This document shows, in pieces, positions 38,658 to 50,654 of a stretch of DNA of 64,000 nucleotides. The stretch comes from Siphonodentalium dalli (Eukaryota > Mollusca > Scaphopoda > Gadilida > Siphonodentaliidae), in assembly GCA_032622095.1 (NCBI GenBank), contig CP136069.1, positions 170,616,394 to 170,680,393 of the forward strand, written 5' to 3'. The position numbers were made by a program, and so were the translations under genes. Numbering within the stretch: position 1 is the first letter of the stretch; each line of letters opens with the position of its first letter. The notes under the pieces are model-generated. The model saw nothing but the letters and a program-made list of their open reading frames with translations. It was not told the origin of the DNA and searched no databases.

Positions 38658-39472
38658 CGCACTCTTATAACTAATGTGTAGAAACGATTACACATCAAAT
38701 GTGTAAACCTGGTTAATACACATAGCAATGTGTAGTTTTACATACAAATACATTGACCAAGTGCCGTTCTACACATAATGTGTATATTTTGTTACACACA
38801 ATTGTGTAAGAACGTAGAGCATGCGCATTGCGGTGCCTTCAGTTTCATAGTCTGCCACATGACGCCATATTGTTTGAGTATATTTTTTGGAATACAATCT
38901 ACAGCGATCGTAGACAAGGAATGTAAGTTCAGAATTCCGACTTGCGGGTATAGTATTAATGATATATGAGGATTTATTTGTGAAAACTTTCATGGCGAAT
39001 ACTGCTCTTACATTTGTTGTTTATATGATTGTTGTAATACGTAAATACTAATATTGGGCAACCACGCCACGAGCCTGGTTTGTTCATTTAAAACGAAAAC
39101 TCACACACGACAGAGCAAAATTATATGTACCATTGGACGCCATGAAAGTTTTATTATATAAATCGCCATATGTCATCAATACTATATACCCACAGTTCGG
39201 AATAATGAACTTACATTCTTGTCTACGATCTATATGTGTAAGAATATACACAAAATGTGTAAGGGATATGTGTTGATTTTATGCACACCAGTGTGTATAA
39301 ATGTGTAGAAATTGACCCATTTATTGTGTAAAAATTGTTACACAATTTGTGTACGTACATAAAACTACACATATACTACACAAATATGTTTAAGATCAAA
39401 ACTGAATAATGATTGTGTAGCAGGGCTACACATTTTGTGTAGAAAACCTACACATTAGTCATAAGAGTGCGG
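38658..39472. mobile_element. 815 bp foldback element rich in TACACA/TGTGTA
   Basis: The terminal inverted repeats are about 24 bp, starting (C)CGCACTCTTAT with one mismatch inside and ending CTAATGTGTAG. The subterminal zones (38,680-38,820 and 39,230-39,460) are packed with TGTGTA/TACACA palindromes such as TTACACACAATTGTGTAA. The inner arms are also inverted copies, for example GTAGACAAGGAATGTAAG (38,910) against its complement near 39,210. The whole element can therefore fold around about 39,065. It has no transposase frame and is a non-autonomous element of unknown superfamily. Confidence 0.8.
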
Positions 39473-40397
39473 CTATATACGTTTATCATACTGTAACAAT
39501 GAACCATCAATTCCCGGTGGAAACATCTTTTACATGGGCAGTGCGGAGAAATCGCATAGGTGCACTGACAAGGCAACGCTGACAGCGGATAGAGATTTGA
39601 AACATCCCAATGCAATACCTCAACAACAGTTAAGTGGATATAATTACAAGTGTCAACGAGGCACGTGTACACCTATACGAGTTATCGTATTAGCGCACGT
39701 TCGGTTTTAGTGTGAACAAAGCCTGAGAACGAAGTCGTCATTACGTGTGTTTATCGATATATTCGGCGTTCCTAATTCGAATTTACATCCTCTTACCTAT
39801 ATACGACAAATCAAATTATAGTATTTTACGACATTCCCAAAGCGATTAGAAGAAGTTTCTTCGAGTCCGTTAAATAGCTATTAGCGTCAACATATAGTCA
39901 GTAGAACACATTCATAATACCGTATCTGGATGCTGATCCGCATGACGGAGTAGTTAATTAGAATCTACTTGTGGTCCGGCGTCCCAGTGTTGCCATGGGG
40001 ACCCAATCAAGGCACCAATTCCATTAGCTTATCGATTTCTGGGCGTGATTTCGGAATGAGATTTTGTTGCTTATAGGTGCCAGTCACCGCCGCTGTCTCC
40101 AAATATACAACTCCACGTGATAATATCGCACGTGGGTCCTGTTTTTGACAAACACGTGGGTTGGATAAAATATTAACCGTGGTGTTGCTGGTGTGTTCTC
40201 GTAAACTGGGATTCTCACCTTGTTTCGAATAAAAGCGGTGTTCGTCATTCAGCCAGCCTTGGTTATATTCCGAGTTGCAATTGTTTGCATACAAAACGAA
40301 GTGTTTCATTTACTTTCCATTCGATTGACAAAGTCGGTCGGAAAAGTGAGTTCGAAAGTTTTTGCAACTAGTTCTGTGTAAAGGGTTTATCAGGGAT
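39473..40397. other. Spacer with one unassigned 100-codon minus-strand frame
   Basis: An ATG-initiated frame on the complement of 40007-40309 has no recognisable domain and no flanking splice signals strong enough to call an exon. The rest is AT-rich without repeats. Confidence 0.35.
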
Positions 40398-40480
40398 ATG
40401 TACGCGAGGAGGGTACTGACGCAAGAATACAGGAGTTCAAGCTTAGAAGGCGACGGGAAACCTGTAAAGCCATGGACAAG
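40398..40480 (+). CDS. Possible short first coding exon (weak)
   Basis: An ATG opens 27 codons (MYARRVLTQEYRSSSLEG and on to KPVKPWT) and ends at ACAAG|GTAAGG, a strong donor. The residue mix is protein-like and G+C is higher than in the flanks. An acceptor-like TTTATCAG lies directly before the ATG, so it could instead be an internal exon in another frame. I do not recognise the protein, and no following exon was found in the 40.5-46 kb stretch. It lies about 90 bp from a divergent 100-codon frame (complement of 40007-40309), a layout that would suit a shared promoter, but this is speculation. Confidence 0.25.
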
Positions 40481-41995
40481 GTAAGGCTAATACAAGAAAC
40501 ACAAATCTTTACTTCCAGGGGTGATCAGGTTTAATCTTCTATCCAACTGTGAGGCATCTACGTATATTTCAATATGAGCCACAAATTACTGTCATTTCAA
40601 CCAAATAGCATACATTTAGTTGCCTTATTTTGTCATCATGTTAAAATGCGTGTATATGTTCATGTCAGGGAGGGTATGAACAAAATATTGTTTAAATAAA
40701 GAGTAAACAAAATAGCACTAACCGCTTCACATTTTATGAGCACCATACTCATGGTGCATGTAGATAGCTCGTTGTCCATAATGTACGAGTAACAATTATT
40801 GGCAAACAAAAAACGCCCGATGCAGAAAGTAAACCGGTCACAAAAGTGTCAAGAATATCCAATACCAGGATCATGGGACACTCTGTGGATTGATCATGCG
40901 AAACGCTATGGAAGTTCATACTTTTATGTGAAATGATGGTTTCTGTGATTTTCTAATTCGCTCAAAGTGCCATTCCAACGACATGTGTATTAATGTTGTC
41001 TGCCTAAATCTAAAACCAGTTATGCCACTTTTACCGACACTTTCGTGTAAAGATTCACTCAACTGGGACTGTAGCACCATACACTAGTATTTAAAATTAT
41101 CGTGCCGCCTGCGATCATTTGTACAATGGCCTTCAGTCATGATTATCTTACTCGACTCGACGGTCGGTGTTGTTGGATATTGGGGTGCGTTAATCTACAC
41201 GTAAGAGCGCGCACCTGTTATGGTGTTGATTAGGTTCCGACTGCTTCAACATCATTAGCGGAATGACGAAAAATTGAAGAGTTTGTCATATTGTTCAATG
41301 ACCATTGAAGTGCACGCTGTTGATTAAGTGCTATATATACTTGTACAGATAACTTTTTTTCTTATTAAATATCCCCATAAATACCTATCTCTAATAAACA
41401 TATTTATTGCACCCCCACTGCGAAATACGGCAAACTACATCAGATTTCAAAACGTTCAATACACACATTGTCTTGTCCTTGGAAATACACTCTGCTTACC
41501 TTGAGAACGCCATATTCTCATAACGACACCAAACATATCACCGTTCTCCTGGTAACCCTTTGAATAGCTTGTTATTCCCGAATAGTGCCGATCACGCCAT
41601 GGTTGTCCAGTACAGTACATACATGTGAGTCAAACCCAGACGATGGACGCACCTATACTTCGCAGAATAAACAAGGCCAAAATTAACGCTCTCCGTCGAA
41701 CAGTGTAATCACCATTATCGACGTCGGCCGATATTAACTCACACACCTGTACATGTTAAGGTCGAATTCGGATGAGTCATATTGCTTACTGTAATTCGAA
41801 CCGATATCGAGACATGTTTGATGCAAATTCATGCAATATTGTCATTGCATGGCTAATGAATAATACTAGTAAACGGTCGCTAGTGGACCATCCACCAACG
41901 AGAACGAAATGGCTACCACCTGATAGAGAAGCGATTGAAATGAGTCATATGTATGGAACAGTATGACCTTGGAAGTCGGCGCGTCCAGTCGCAAC
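40481..41995. other. Unassigned spacer
   Basis: No family signature, tandem repeat or palindrome was found. If the preceding candidate exon is real, this is intron. Confidence 0.4.
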
Positions 41996-42129
41996 GCGTC
42001 CGGGAATGGGAGTATACCCTAACAAAGGACCAGCCGCACGCGCGTCCGGGAATGGGAGTATACCATAACAAACTACCAGCCACACGCGCGTCCGGGAAAG
42101 GGCAAATAATACACTAACAAACTACCAGG
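41996..42129. repeat. 46 bp minisatellite, three copies
   Basis: Units begin at 41996, 42042 and 42088 with GCGTCCGGGAA, followed by tgggagtatacc, aacaaactacc and cagccacacg. The third is slightly diverged. It is notably GC-richer than its surroundings and contains CGCG steps. Confidence 0.9.
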
Positions 42130-43232
42130 AAAGTATGGATTAGGATTTTAGCGCAATTGTCGTCAGTTTGCCCATCCCTACGCTGGTGACATTCCAGATA
42201 TATTCTCGGAGACATCTTTTATATTTTACCGGATCACATACTGCCATCCCAGAAGCAGAAACACTGCTGTGCTGCTATACAAAACGTTCGCATCGATTGG
42301 CAACGCGTGTTTATGTTCTCAGCGATAAGATTGGGGTATTTTTGATAAAGAGAGCCTGCATTTGACGTGCATTTGACGAGTTATATGATTAGGCAAACCA
42401 CAAGAGGCGCTGAAGAAGAATTATATTTCTTCCCATAAATGTCAGTCCAGAAATAATCTGCTTCTTGAGATATCGGTAACACATATCCCATGCCGTGCAC
42501 GTAATTGACTCAGCTAGTCCCAAAGGAACAACTCACAATTGTCATTACAGCAACATTTAAGATCCCGAATTACACGCACCAAGTGATTATACATGACACA
42601 CAAAACTAAATCGTCTACGTGCGGTCACTATATGAAAATCAATGTATATCATACAACATGTCGCGTGTTTGTTATATCAAAATTCTTTCTCTCATACATA
42701 ACATGTGAAACAATCCATCATGTCTTTCTACTGTTATATAGTTGTCATTACTTGTACATAGCTATATTGTTATAACATATTTCCTTGCTCCTGTCAGCGT
42801 TTAATTTGTATATATTCAAGTGTTTTGACAATGGGGAGAAGGATGTTACTGTAAGTGACAGCACTTGTCATCCCATCCCTTTTGCCTGTGTGTATGTTAA
42901 TACTATATGCACTGAGGAAATAAAATATGTTTAAACTATACAACATGTCGTGGGGAAACATATACAACTGAATGCGCAATTGTACACTGCTATTACACGA
43001 TGAGTGCAGTGACGTTGCTAGATGGACTCAGTTGGCAGCGGGTAGGTCCACATTACCATTCCCAACTCCACCGCCATATAAGACCGAAAGTTCAATATCC
43101 GAGAAATTACCATTACGTGTCGTGCACATGCGAACGTATAAACAATAGAAGCCATCTTTATTACATATTAAAATACTAAATATAAAATATATCCATTACG
43201 CCATTGAGGAACTAATTGTGAAAGGTATAAGG
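42130..43232. other. Unassigned AT-rich spacer
   Basis: No coding, RNA or repeat feature recognised. Confidence 0.4.
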
Positions 43233-43237
43233 GGGTC

Positions 43238-43724
43238 ACTAGATCATGCCATGAATATCTACTACGGCTAACGCACGTAGAGATCATATTCCACCAGTAT
43301 AAAACCTGGGAACTTTTTGACGTTTTGACAGAGAACCTTATACAATCGAAAAAATAACACAAGGAATATATTTCTTTGTTATTATATGTTTCTTAATAAT
43401 GTACTTCACTGTAGGTGACTTTGTGAACGATTTTTCTTTGCGTTTTTTACAATTATGGAAATTTTTCCTGGGTAATGAATTGAATGTTTATTGCGATATC
43501 GGCTCTCAAAAGTCACACAAAAGCATGAAATATCAAGTTGGGACCTTCACATGTAATGAAGTACACTATTAAGGAACATATAATCATTAAAAAATATATT
43601 CCCCGTGTTTTTTTCGACTTTATAAGGTTCCCTGTCAATTCTTAAAAAAGTTCCCAGGTTTTGTACTGGTGGAATATGACATCTACGGGCGTTAGCTAGA
43701 GTAGAGATTCATGGCATAAACTAA
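43238..43724 (-). mobile_element. 487 bp palindromic MITE, copy 1
   Basis: Long inverted arms of about 190 bp each start near (A/C)TAG-T-ATGCCATGAAT. They include the blocks CATATTCCACCAGTA and GGAATATATTT and surround a central segment read on the minus strand as GACTTTTGAGAGCCGATATCG. The element is flanked on both sides by GGGTC (43,233-43,237 and 43,725-43,729), a candidate 5 bp target duplication. No transposase is present. Confidence 0.8.
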
Positions 43725-44098
43725 GGGTCGCATGAAGACAGCCTGGCTATGTCACTCCCGCACAATAAATATGACTGACTATTGAATTGTTTTGTGAGCA
43801 TTATTATATTATAGTATTTATTGTGTAAATAAAACATCTACATTTAAACACTACTGGGTGTTACAGGATGTTACCTCAAATTTTACGACAGTGGAATTTC
43901 TAACCTAACATGACATGTACTGTGGGGAATTTCTAACTTTTTGCTATTCAGTCAAAATTTGACAAAATGTAGAACTTTTGTCACTTTGGTCAAAAAACAG
44001 CCATTTTCACAATGCCCGAAATGCTGGGTGGACTATCAAACTACCAGGACACGTTTACCACACGTTCGGTCCGAAAGTCGCACTAATGTTGTATAAAG
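43725..44098. other. Spacer between two palindromic MITE copies
   Basis: Contains no recognised gene. A short 'ggggaatttctaac' motif pair occurs near 43,890-43,940. Confidence 0.4.
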
Positions 44099-44579
44099 CT
44101 AGATCACGCCATGAATATTAACTCCAGCCACGCCCGTAAATATCATACTCCACCAGTACACAACTTTCTGACAGGGAAATTATAACATTAAAGAAACAAG
44201 GCAGGGAATATATTTATTTCTTAATACTTATTCCTCAACAATCTACTTCACAGTAGGGGATGGTCACAGCTCGATATTGCATGTTTGTGTGACTTTTGTG
44301 AGCCGATATCGCAATACACATTGAAATAATTACCTCCGAGAAATTCCATGATTGTAAGCGACGCAAAGCAAAATAGCTCACAGAGTCACTTAAATCGTGA
44401 AATTTCCAATTGGCACCTTCACCTACAATGAAATATATTATTAAGAAACATGTATTAACTAAGAAATATGTTACCTGTGTTTCAATGTTATAAACCTCCC
44501 TGTCACACAACATTGGTTTGTACTGTGACATATGTTCTCTACGGGCGTGGCTTGAGTAGAGATTCGTGGCATGAACCAG
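44099..44579 (+). mobile_element. 481 bp palindromic MITE, copy 2 (opposite orientation)
   Basis: It belongs to the same family as the element at 43,238. Arms start CTAGATCACGCCATGAAT and CTGGTTCATGCCACGAAT (as complement), with the shared central segment GACTTTTGTGAGCCGATATC here on the plus strand, so the two copies face each other. A target duplication is not clear. Confidence 0.78.
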
Positions 44580-45599
44580 TTTCAGGCATGACACGTATTA
44601 ACTAGTATAAGGCGTGACACGTATTCCCACTGTTGAACATATGGCGAAAGTATTTGGTGACACATAAAAGCCTCCCGACACGCCAATTGATGAACGACGT
44701 ACGCGCAACCAAGCAGACGATACGCATAACCTTGCGTTAACCCTTTATTTACTAAATACTCATTGACGAGTAGTTCCCTTGGGAAATGTTCAGACAATAA
44801 GTTCAACAGAATTAATTTAGGCCGCTTGTTGAACTCGTTAACCGCACATTTCTCACCAGTGAAATAAATCCGCTAATACTTGTGTTATATACTTGTCGCC
44901 TATCTGTCGTCCGCTTATGCACATCCCTTCCAAATTTAATCAACAACCAACCAACCATCAAATATATATTTTTATAACTGGATGAGATAATACATTTAGT
45001 TAAACAAGGGTTAATTCCACACAGTGCCTCTGGCCACCTATGTCTGCGTATGACGGTAACACAATTGCCGATTGATTCGCAAACCCCGATGATCGTAGGA
45101 GATAATAGGCTGTTCTGTCTAATTATAAATGATAATCGAGAGACACACAGTGTGACTGATAGCGTGCCCTGAATAACAACTATATATATGGCAGTTGAGC
45201 GTCAAACCTTTGTAACTCACATACTGTCTCACAGAAATATAAACTACCAGCAGGGTGACTCGGCATGTCCAATAAAACCCGCTCTATACTAAATAGATTC
45301 TCCCATTGAGTAATAATTGTATGCATTAGAACGGTATACTATTAATTTATAGAGGGGTGCGCATAATACCAAAGCAGACGACAGACGGAACTATATATAA
45401 TAAATGTGCACAATATTCACATATATTCGTGGAAAATGTTCAGAAAATAAGTTCAACAAACGACGTTCGGGGCTACATGCGGGGACCACTGGATCGACAA
45501 GCACATCGGTGATACATGTTGACATCGGACATGCGTGAACATTGTAGCAGGGCTCGATGTTTCGATGGAATCGCTTCTGATTCAAAAATTTTAATTGTT
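44580..45599. other. Spacer with a weak duplicated motif
   Basis: Two related stretches (about 44,690-44,820 and 45,370-45,470) share caa(g/a)-agcagacga and gaaaatgttcaga-aataagttcaaca. They may be remnants of one unnamed repeat. No gene is supported. Confidence 0.4.
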
Positions 45600-46009
45600 C
45601 AGGGAGGTGTGATTACAGTATCACTGCCCTTTGGCATACATTTTCACTTGGGACTCACCTCTAATTTTACACGAATCTTCGTGTCATATATCTATATGTA
45701 TCCTGTCTGGTTTTTTAAAGAATGAGACCTCCACTTATTCAAATAAATACACAATAAACTCTGTGTTTTTGGAGGTGTGATTACAATTCAAACTGCCCTT
45801 AGAAAGTACCACATAGTTGACGTGTTATTTGAATAATCGGCCATAATAATTGGACCATGAAATTGTGCATGTATTATCATTCTTGTTGTTGATAGGGAGG
45901 TGTGAGTACAGCTATTGTATTACTGTGTTCGTGTCCTTATAAAGAAGCCAAATAAATTGGACCGTACATAAGTGAAAGTATTCTATTCTCACTAAGAGGG
46001 GAGGTGTGA
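45600..46009 (+). repeat. Four spaced copies of GGAGGTGTGA upstream of a LINE ORF1 relic
   Basis: The motif, usually followed by (g/t)tacaattc-like sequence, lies at 45,603, 45,771, 45,896 and 46,000, so the spacing shrinks from 168 to 125 to 104 bp. The last copy abuts the ORF1 frame. This could be the decayed monomeric 5'UTR of that LINE. Confidence 0.55.
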
Positions 46010-46770
46010 GTAAAATGTTCCCTGCCCCCAAAAAGTTTCAATATGCCGCCAATAAAGGCGAGAATGAAAACACCGGGAAGATGATGTCTGGGTGTGTCCA
46101 TATTACAGGAAAGAAAATAATTCCAGAAGATGCCAACACCCTTCAATGTGACACATGCGAAAGCTGGGTTTGTTTGGAATGTACCACAGTTCCCCCGAAC
46201 AGTTTATGCCACTTTTGTTGACAACGGGAGCAGTGGGCGAATCTTGTTTTCGATGGGTATGTAAGGTAGATGAAAAATTTCTGCCGTCGCTCAAGGAAAG
46301 AAGCACAACGTTGACAAGTCTGAAAGCATATAATAAGAACAGATTGGAATTGGTGTAACGGTAAAGGAAGAATTAAAATGTATAAAATGATTTAATTAAA
46401 GACATTATAGCGTAGGTGGAAAAGTCATTTCATGAGAAATTCGACGAACGCCACAAAGAGGACCGAAAAACATTTTGTCTCTTAGGAGTTCCTCTATCTG
46501 TGAGCAAAAACCCAAACGGAACGACTAATGTAGACAGAGACATTGTAAGTAATATCCGTAACATATATAGCATAGAAAAAAAACAGTGATACGAAAGAAA
46601 CCCCACCTTTAAAGGTTACAACACAACAAAAGGGAATACGTTCTAATACCCGTAAGCTAAACGAGACAAAGATCATATCTCTACGTGACATTTGCATCCA
46701 AAGAGACCACACCGAGGAGAAGAGGCGGGACTGAAAGAGATTGAGGGAGGAGCTCAAAATACTTTTATTT
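46006..46770 (+). pseudogene. LINE ORF1 relic with PHD-like zinc finger
   Basis: The first frame carries CDTCESWVCLEC preceded by 'LQ', matching the Cys4-His-Cys3-type PHD fingers found in ORF1 of many invertebrate LINEs. A frameshift near 46,200 leads into a second piece (CFRWVCKVDEKFLPSLKE) that completes the finger. Further on come RKTFCLLGVPLSVS and then SLRDICIQRDHTEEKRRD with LREEL, which fit the RNA-recognition and C-terminal parts of such ORF1 proteins. The protein would bind LINE RNA. Several stops and shifts are present, and no ORF2 follows, so it is a dead fragment. Confidence 0.68.
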
Positions 46771-46897
46771 CTCATCACCATTATACAACGGTATTTCAAG
46801 AACAGTACGTCACGATTATACACTGGCTGCCCTTCCCAATAATAATAAAACATGAAATGGCAACATTATCAATGTGATACAAAAGAGCGTATGTAAT

Positions 46898-47990
46898 GTA
46901 TACTAGCAGGTTTACCCGGCGTTGCACAGGTTAAAGTGATGTGAAACCGTCTGCATATTGTGGATGTATGGTGGGAATAGATGATAATCTTGTTCAAAGC
47001 TTTACACATATTCTCATAAATTATATATCCAAATAGCATAACAAAACATGAATCTTACGCATGGAATATAAGTAGTAGCTCACCTTGTCGGGTCGGAGCG
47101 ATTGTCATTTTGTTTATCGCGATTAATCCGTCCCATCAATAAAGATTAGAACTATTTATTTATTTACAACTGCGTATACTCCAGATGTTATAACATGAAC
47201 ATCATAAACACATTAGTTCGCAAAAATAAAAGACGACAATTGGGTTTTACATATAGATGTATCAATCAATCTAGTGGGTTTGACTACGATTTTGAGGACA
47301 CCAGGTTGTCATATCTCCATGAAGATACAGATGTTTTAAAGAAATGACCAGGTGCTCCTCTGTTCATTGTGCTATACACTGGCTAATTATTCTCAGTTTA
47401 AAAGAAATATTGCCATGCACCCATATCAACTACATGTGCCCGACACAGAGCGAGATTTTGAGTTGTTTATGTTAGGCGATGAGTCTGTTCTAAAAATGAA
47501 AGATATCTTCTGTATATTGGGCTGATATAACATAGTCAGATGTCAGTATTGGAGGGTCCCGAAAAGTCATGTGCCACTGACTCCGTTTTCTTTTATCTCA
47601 GAAGAAATTATATTTGACGGCACGCTGTGACCACTATTGTTGAATAGGCCTTCTATACATTTCCATATCTCTTGTAACTTTTTTGTGGAAACTATATTGA
47701 ATGGGGCAGACTCATTGTGTTATAATATTAAAATGAGCTATTCTAATATTTTAACATGCACCATTATCTTCCTCGTAAAAAGTTACCACTGCATGTTAGA
47801 ACGCCTTGGTGCCATCTCGATTGTACCCAGTGAAGTTATATATAGAACACATACAGACAGACATATATTTGCAAATATGTCTAGCACCAAATGTGGCGTT
47901 TTTAACACGCACGATTTGATTCCTCGTATCATTTGAGAAGAACGTGTATGAATTTTATGTGAATTGGCATTAAACATCAGTTATGGTGAC
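46898..47990 (+). repeat. Interspersed repeat, 5' part and terminal module
   Basis: It begins tactagcaggtttacccgg and cgttgcac, a type of opening seen in widespread short interspersed animal repeats. It reaches a terminal module at 47,756-47,880 (cattatct, ctcgtaaaaagtta, ggtgccatct) that ends in cagacagacatat and gcaaatatg. The same terminal module recurs at 49,508-49,560 and 49,795-49,915. Confidence 0.6.
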
Positions 47991-49790
47991 CCGCCTGTCC
48001 CTATTTCGGACTCAAGCGGCGCCTTTGAACCACAAACTTAGACTCATTATGGAGATGAATATATATAAAATTGTTGAAAATTGGCGAGTTTATAAATTCT
48101 TATCAAATTTATGGCCCCCATATATTTCACCCAAATGGCACCAATTTGGCGTATTAGATTAAATTTCTCGTATCACGGAGAATAATATATATCAGTCTGG
48201 TGGAAATCGGCGCTAAACATATTGTTTGTCCATGTTTGTGTCTCTCTCGCCCTCTGTGGATCCCTCTCTCGAATGGCACCACGTTTGACATCCTTAAACA
48301 ACAAAATTAGACTCCTGATTTCATGGAGATTTAGTGCCCACCCCCACACAATCTCTCACAGCACCAACATAGCGTCTTTAAATCACACACTTAGATTCCT
48401 TGTATCATGGAGAAGAATGTGTATAATTTGGTGGAAATCGGCGCTAAAATTATGTTTATCAATGTTGGTGCCCCTCTCGCTTTCAGTGCACACCTGATTC
48501 GAATGACGCCACTTTTGACGGCTTTAAGCCACCCAATTAGACTCCTCATACCATGTGGATGATTTTGTATAAGTTTTTGTATAAAATTGGCGAGTATACA
48601 AATTCGTATCAAATTTAGGGCCCCCATATCTCTCATCCAAACGGCACCAATTTGGCGTATCTAAACCACAGGGTTAGTTTTCTCGTATCACGGAGAATAT
48701 GTATCAATCTGATGGAAATCAGCGCTAAACATTTGTTCACCTTTTGTGTGTTCCTCTCACCCTCTATGCATCCTGGCTCGAATGGACCCACTTGTGGCAG
48801 CTTGTGACATCCTTAAACCACACAATTAGACTCCTGATATCATGGAGATGATTATGGATAAGTTTGGTAAACCAATTGGTATCCAATTTAGTGCCCACTA
48901 ATCCACATCTCTCACCCAAACAGCACCAACATACGTCTTTAAATCACACGATCAGACTCCTCGTATTATGGATAAGAACGCGTATCACTTTGGTGTAAAT
49001 TGGCGCTAAAATTATTGCGTATCAATTGTGGTGCCCCTCTGCCTTCCAGTTCAACACTGACTCGAATGATGCCACTTTTGACAGATTTAAGCCACAGCAT
49101 TAGACTCCTCATACCATGGGGATGATATTGTATAAGTGTTGTGGCAATCGGCAATTAAACCCATTCAAATTGAGTGCCCCTCCCACAATCTTTCATTCAA
49201 ACGACAGCAATTTGGAGTCTTTAAATACGCACAATTAGATTCCTTGTATCATGGAGAAGAATATATATCAATTTGGTGGAAATCGGCGCTAAAATTAGCT
49301 TTGTTAATTTCTGTGCCCCTCTCCCCTTCCCTTCATCCATGACGCGAATGGCGCCATGCTTGACATATTTAAACAACACCATTATAATCCACATATCATG
49401 GGAATGATTATATGAACGTTTCGTGACAATCGCAGGCAAACATTTGTTCTACCCCTCCCCATTTTCTGTCCCTGACAACGGCGTCACTTTATAAAATTCT
49501 AACCCGCACCATTATCTTTCTCGTAAAAAGTTACCCATAGTAGGCAGTTTGTGGCCATCTAGATGGTCCCACGGCGCTAAACATAGTTTATCAATTTTGT
49601 GCCCCTCTCCCCTTCCGTGCACCCCTGACTCCAACGGCGACACTCTTGCTATATTTAAACAACACCATCAGATTCCTTATATCATGGGGATGATTATATA
49701 TAAGTTTCGTGGCAATCGGCGACAAAAAAAAAATTCTGCCCCTCCCCTGTTCTGCCCCTGACAACAACGACGTCACTTTAGAAAATCCTA
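47990..49790 (+). repeat. Diverged tandem repeat of about 140 bp, apparent 283 bp dimer
   Basis: About twelve units each contain an (a/c)ttagactcct(c/g)-atatcatgg block, a ggaaatcggcgctaaa block, a gtgcccctct block and a gaatggcgccac block. Units of type A (cgtatcacggagaa, then atcaatttgg) alternate with type B (cataccatggggatgatt, then tataagtt). Steps alternate at roughly 130-137 and 145-150 bp, so the true period may be a dimer of about 283 bp. No coding frame. Confidence 0.72.
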
Positions 49791-49930
49791 ACCCTCACCA
49801 TTATCTTTCTCGTAAAAAGTCACACCTAGTATACCCCTTTGGTGCCATCTAGATGGTCCCCTGTGGATTTCTATAGAACACAGACAGACAGACATACAGA
49901 CAGACATTCGCAAATATGGATATAGATACA
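49791..49930 (+). repeat. Terminal module with (ACAG)n tail
   Basis: Repeats the module seen near 47,756: caccattatct, ctcgtaaaaagtca, ggtgccatctagatgg, then cagacagacagacata and gcaaatatgg. It likely marks the 3' end of this interspersed repeat. Confidence 0.65.
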
Positions 49931-50654
49931 GGGGTGGGGTTGGCACTACCAGTGTATACACAAACCAATTACGCATACGTCAAATGGGCACCCACCGCTA
50001 CAAGTTCATCGATTACCGACGTAGTGTTAAATAATGATATGGATACATTACTTCAGTAACTGCTTGTATTACATGTAAATCTGGGTTGAATCAGTGGGAG
50101 TTGATACATATGGAGAGGGATGTTGTATTGGGGGAGTGGAGGAGTGTTCGGTATGTTTACGGATGGGGTTGAGAGGTATATATTTAAGGTCCATGTTCAT
50201 ACTCGTTGTGTTTATATTATTTATTATAGTATAGCTTTTTTATTTGAGCTGAAACCACTAAACGAAGGAGAGAACAAATACGTTATTAGAAATTGTGAAA
50301 TTCTTCCTCTTGACATTCATTGTACACTCTTAACTAAAACAATCCACGTTAGCACTATATAGTGCCTGTGTTAACTTCCAATGATATTATATGGACTGGG
50401 GCACCTACATATGATATAGGCGCTCTATATAATCAACGTGCTGACCCAAGCTGATTTGAAAACGGCGATCACGTGGTGCACGCTCAATTATCACATTGGC
50501 AACAAAACAATATGGCCGTCTCCAATCGTATTTCGTTTAGTTTTACAATGTACATATACCGTACAACAACAGAGAAAAAACGACACATCACCCGCGCACA
50601 CCTCTTAGTTGGAAGTCGTATTTTTTCATCAACATACAATTATCCAACAAATGT
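49931..50654. other. Unassigned spacer
   Basis: No recognised coding or repeat feature. An 80-codon frame at 50120-50362 has no family signature. Confidence 0.4.
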
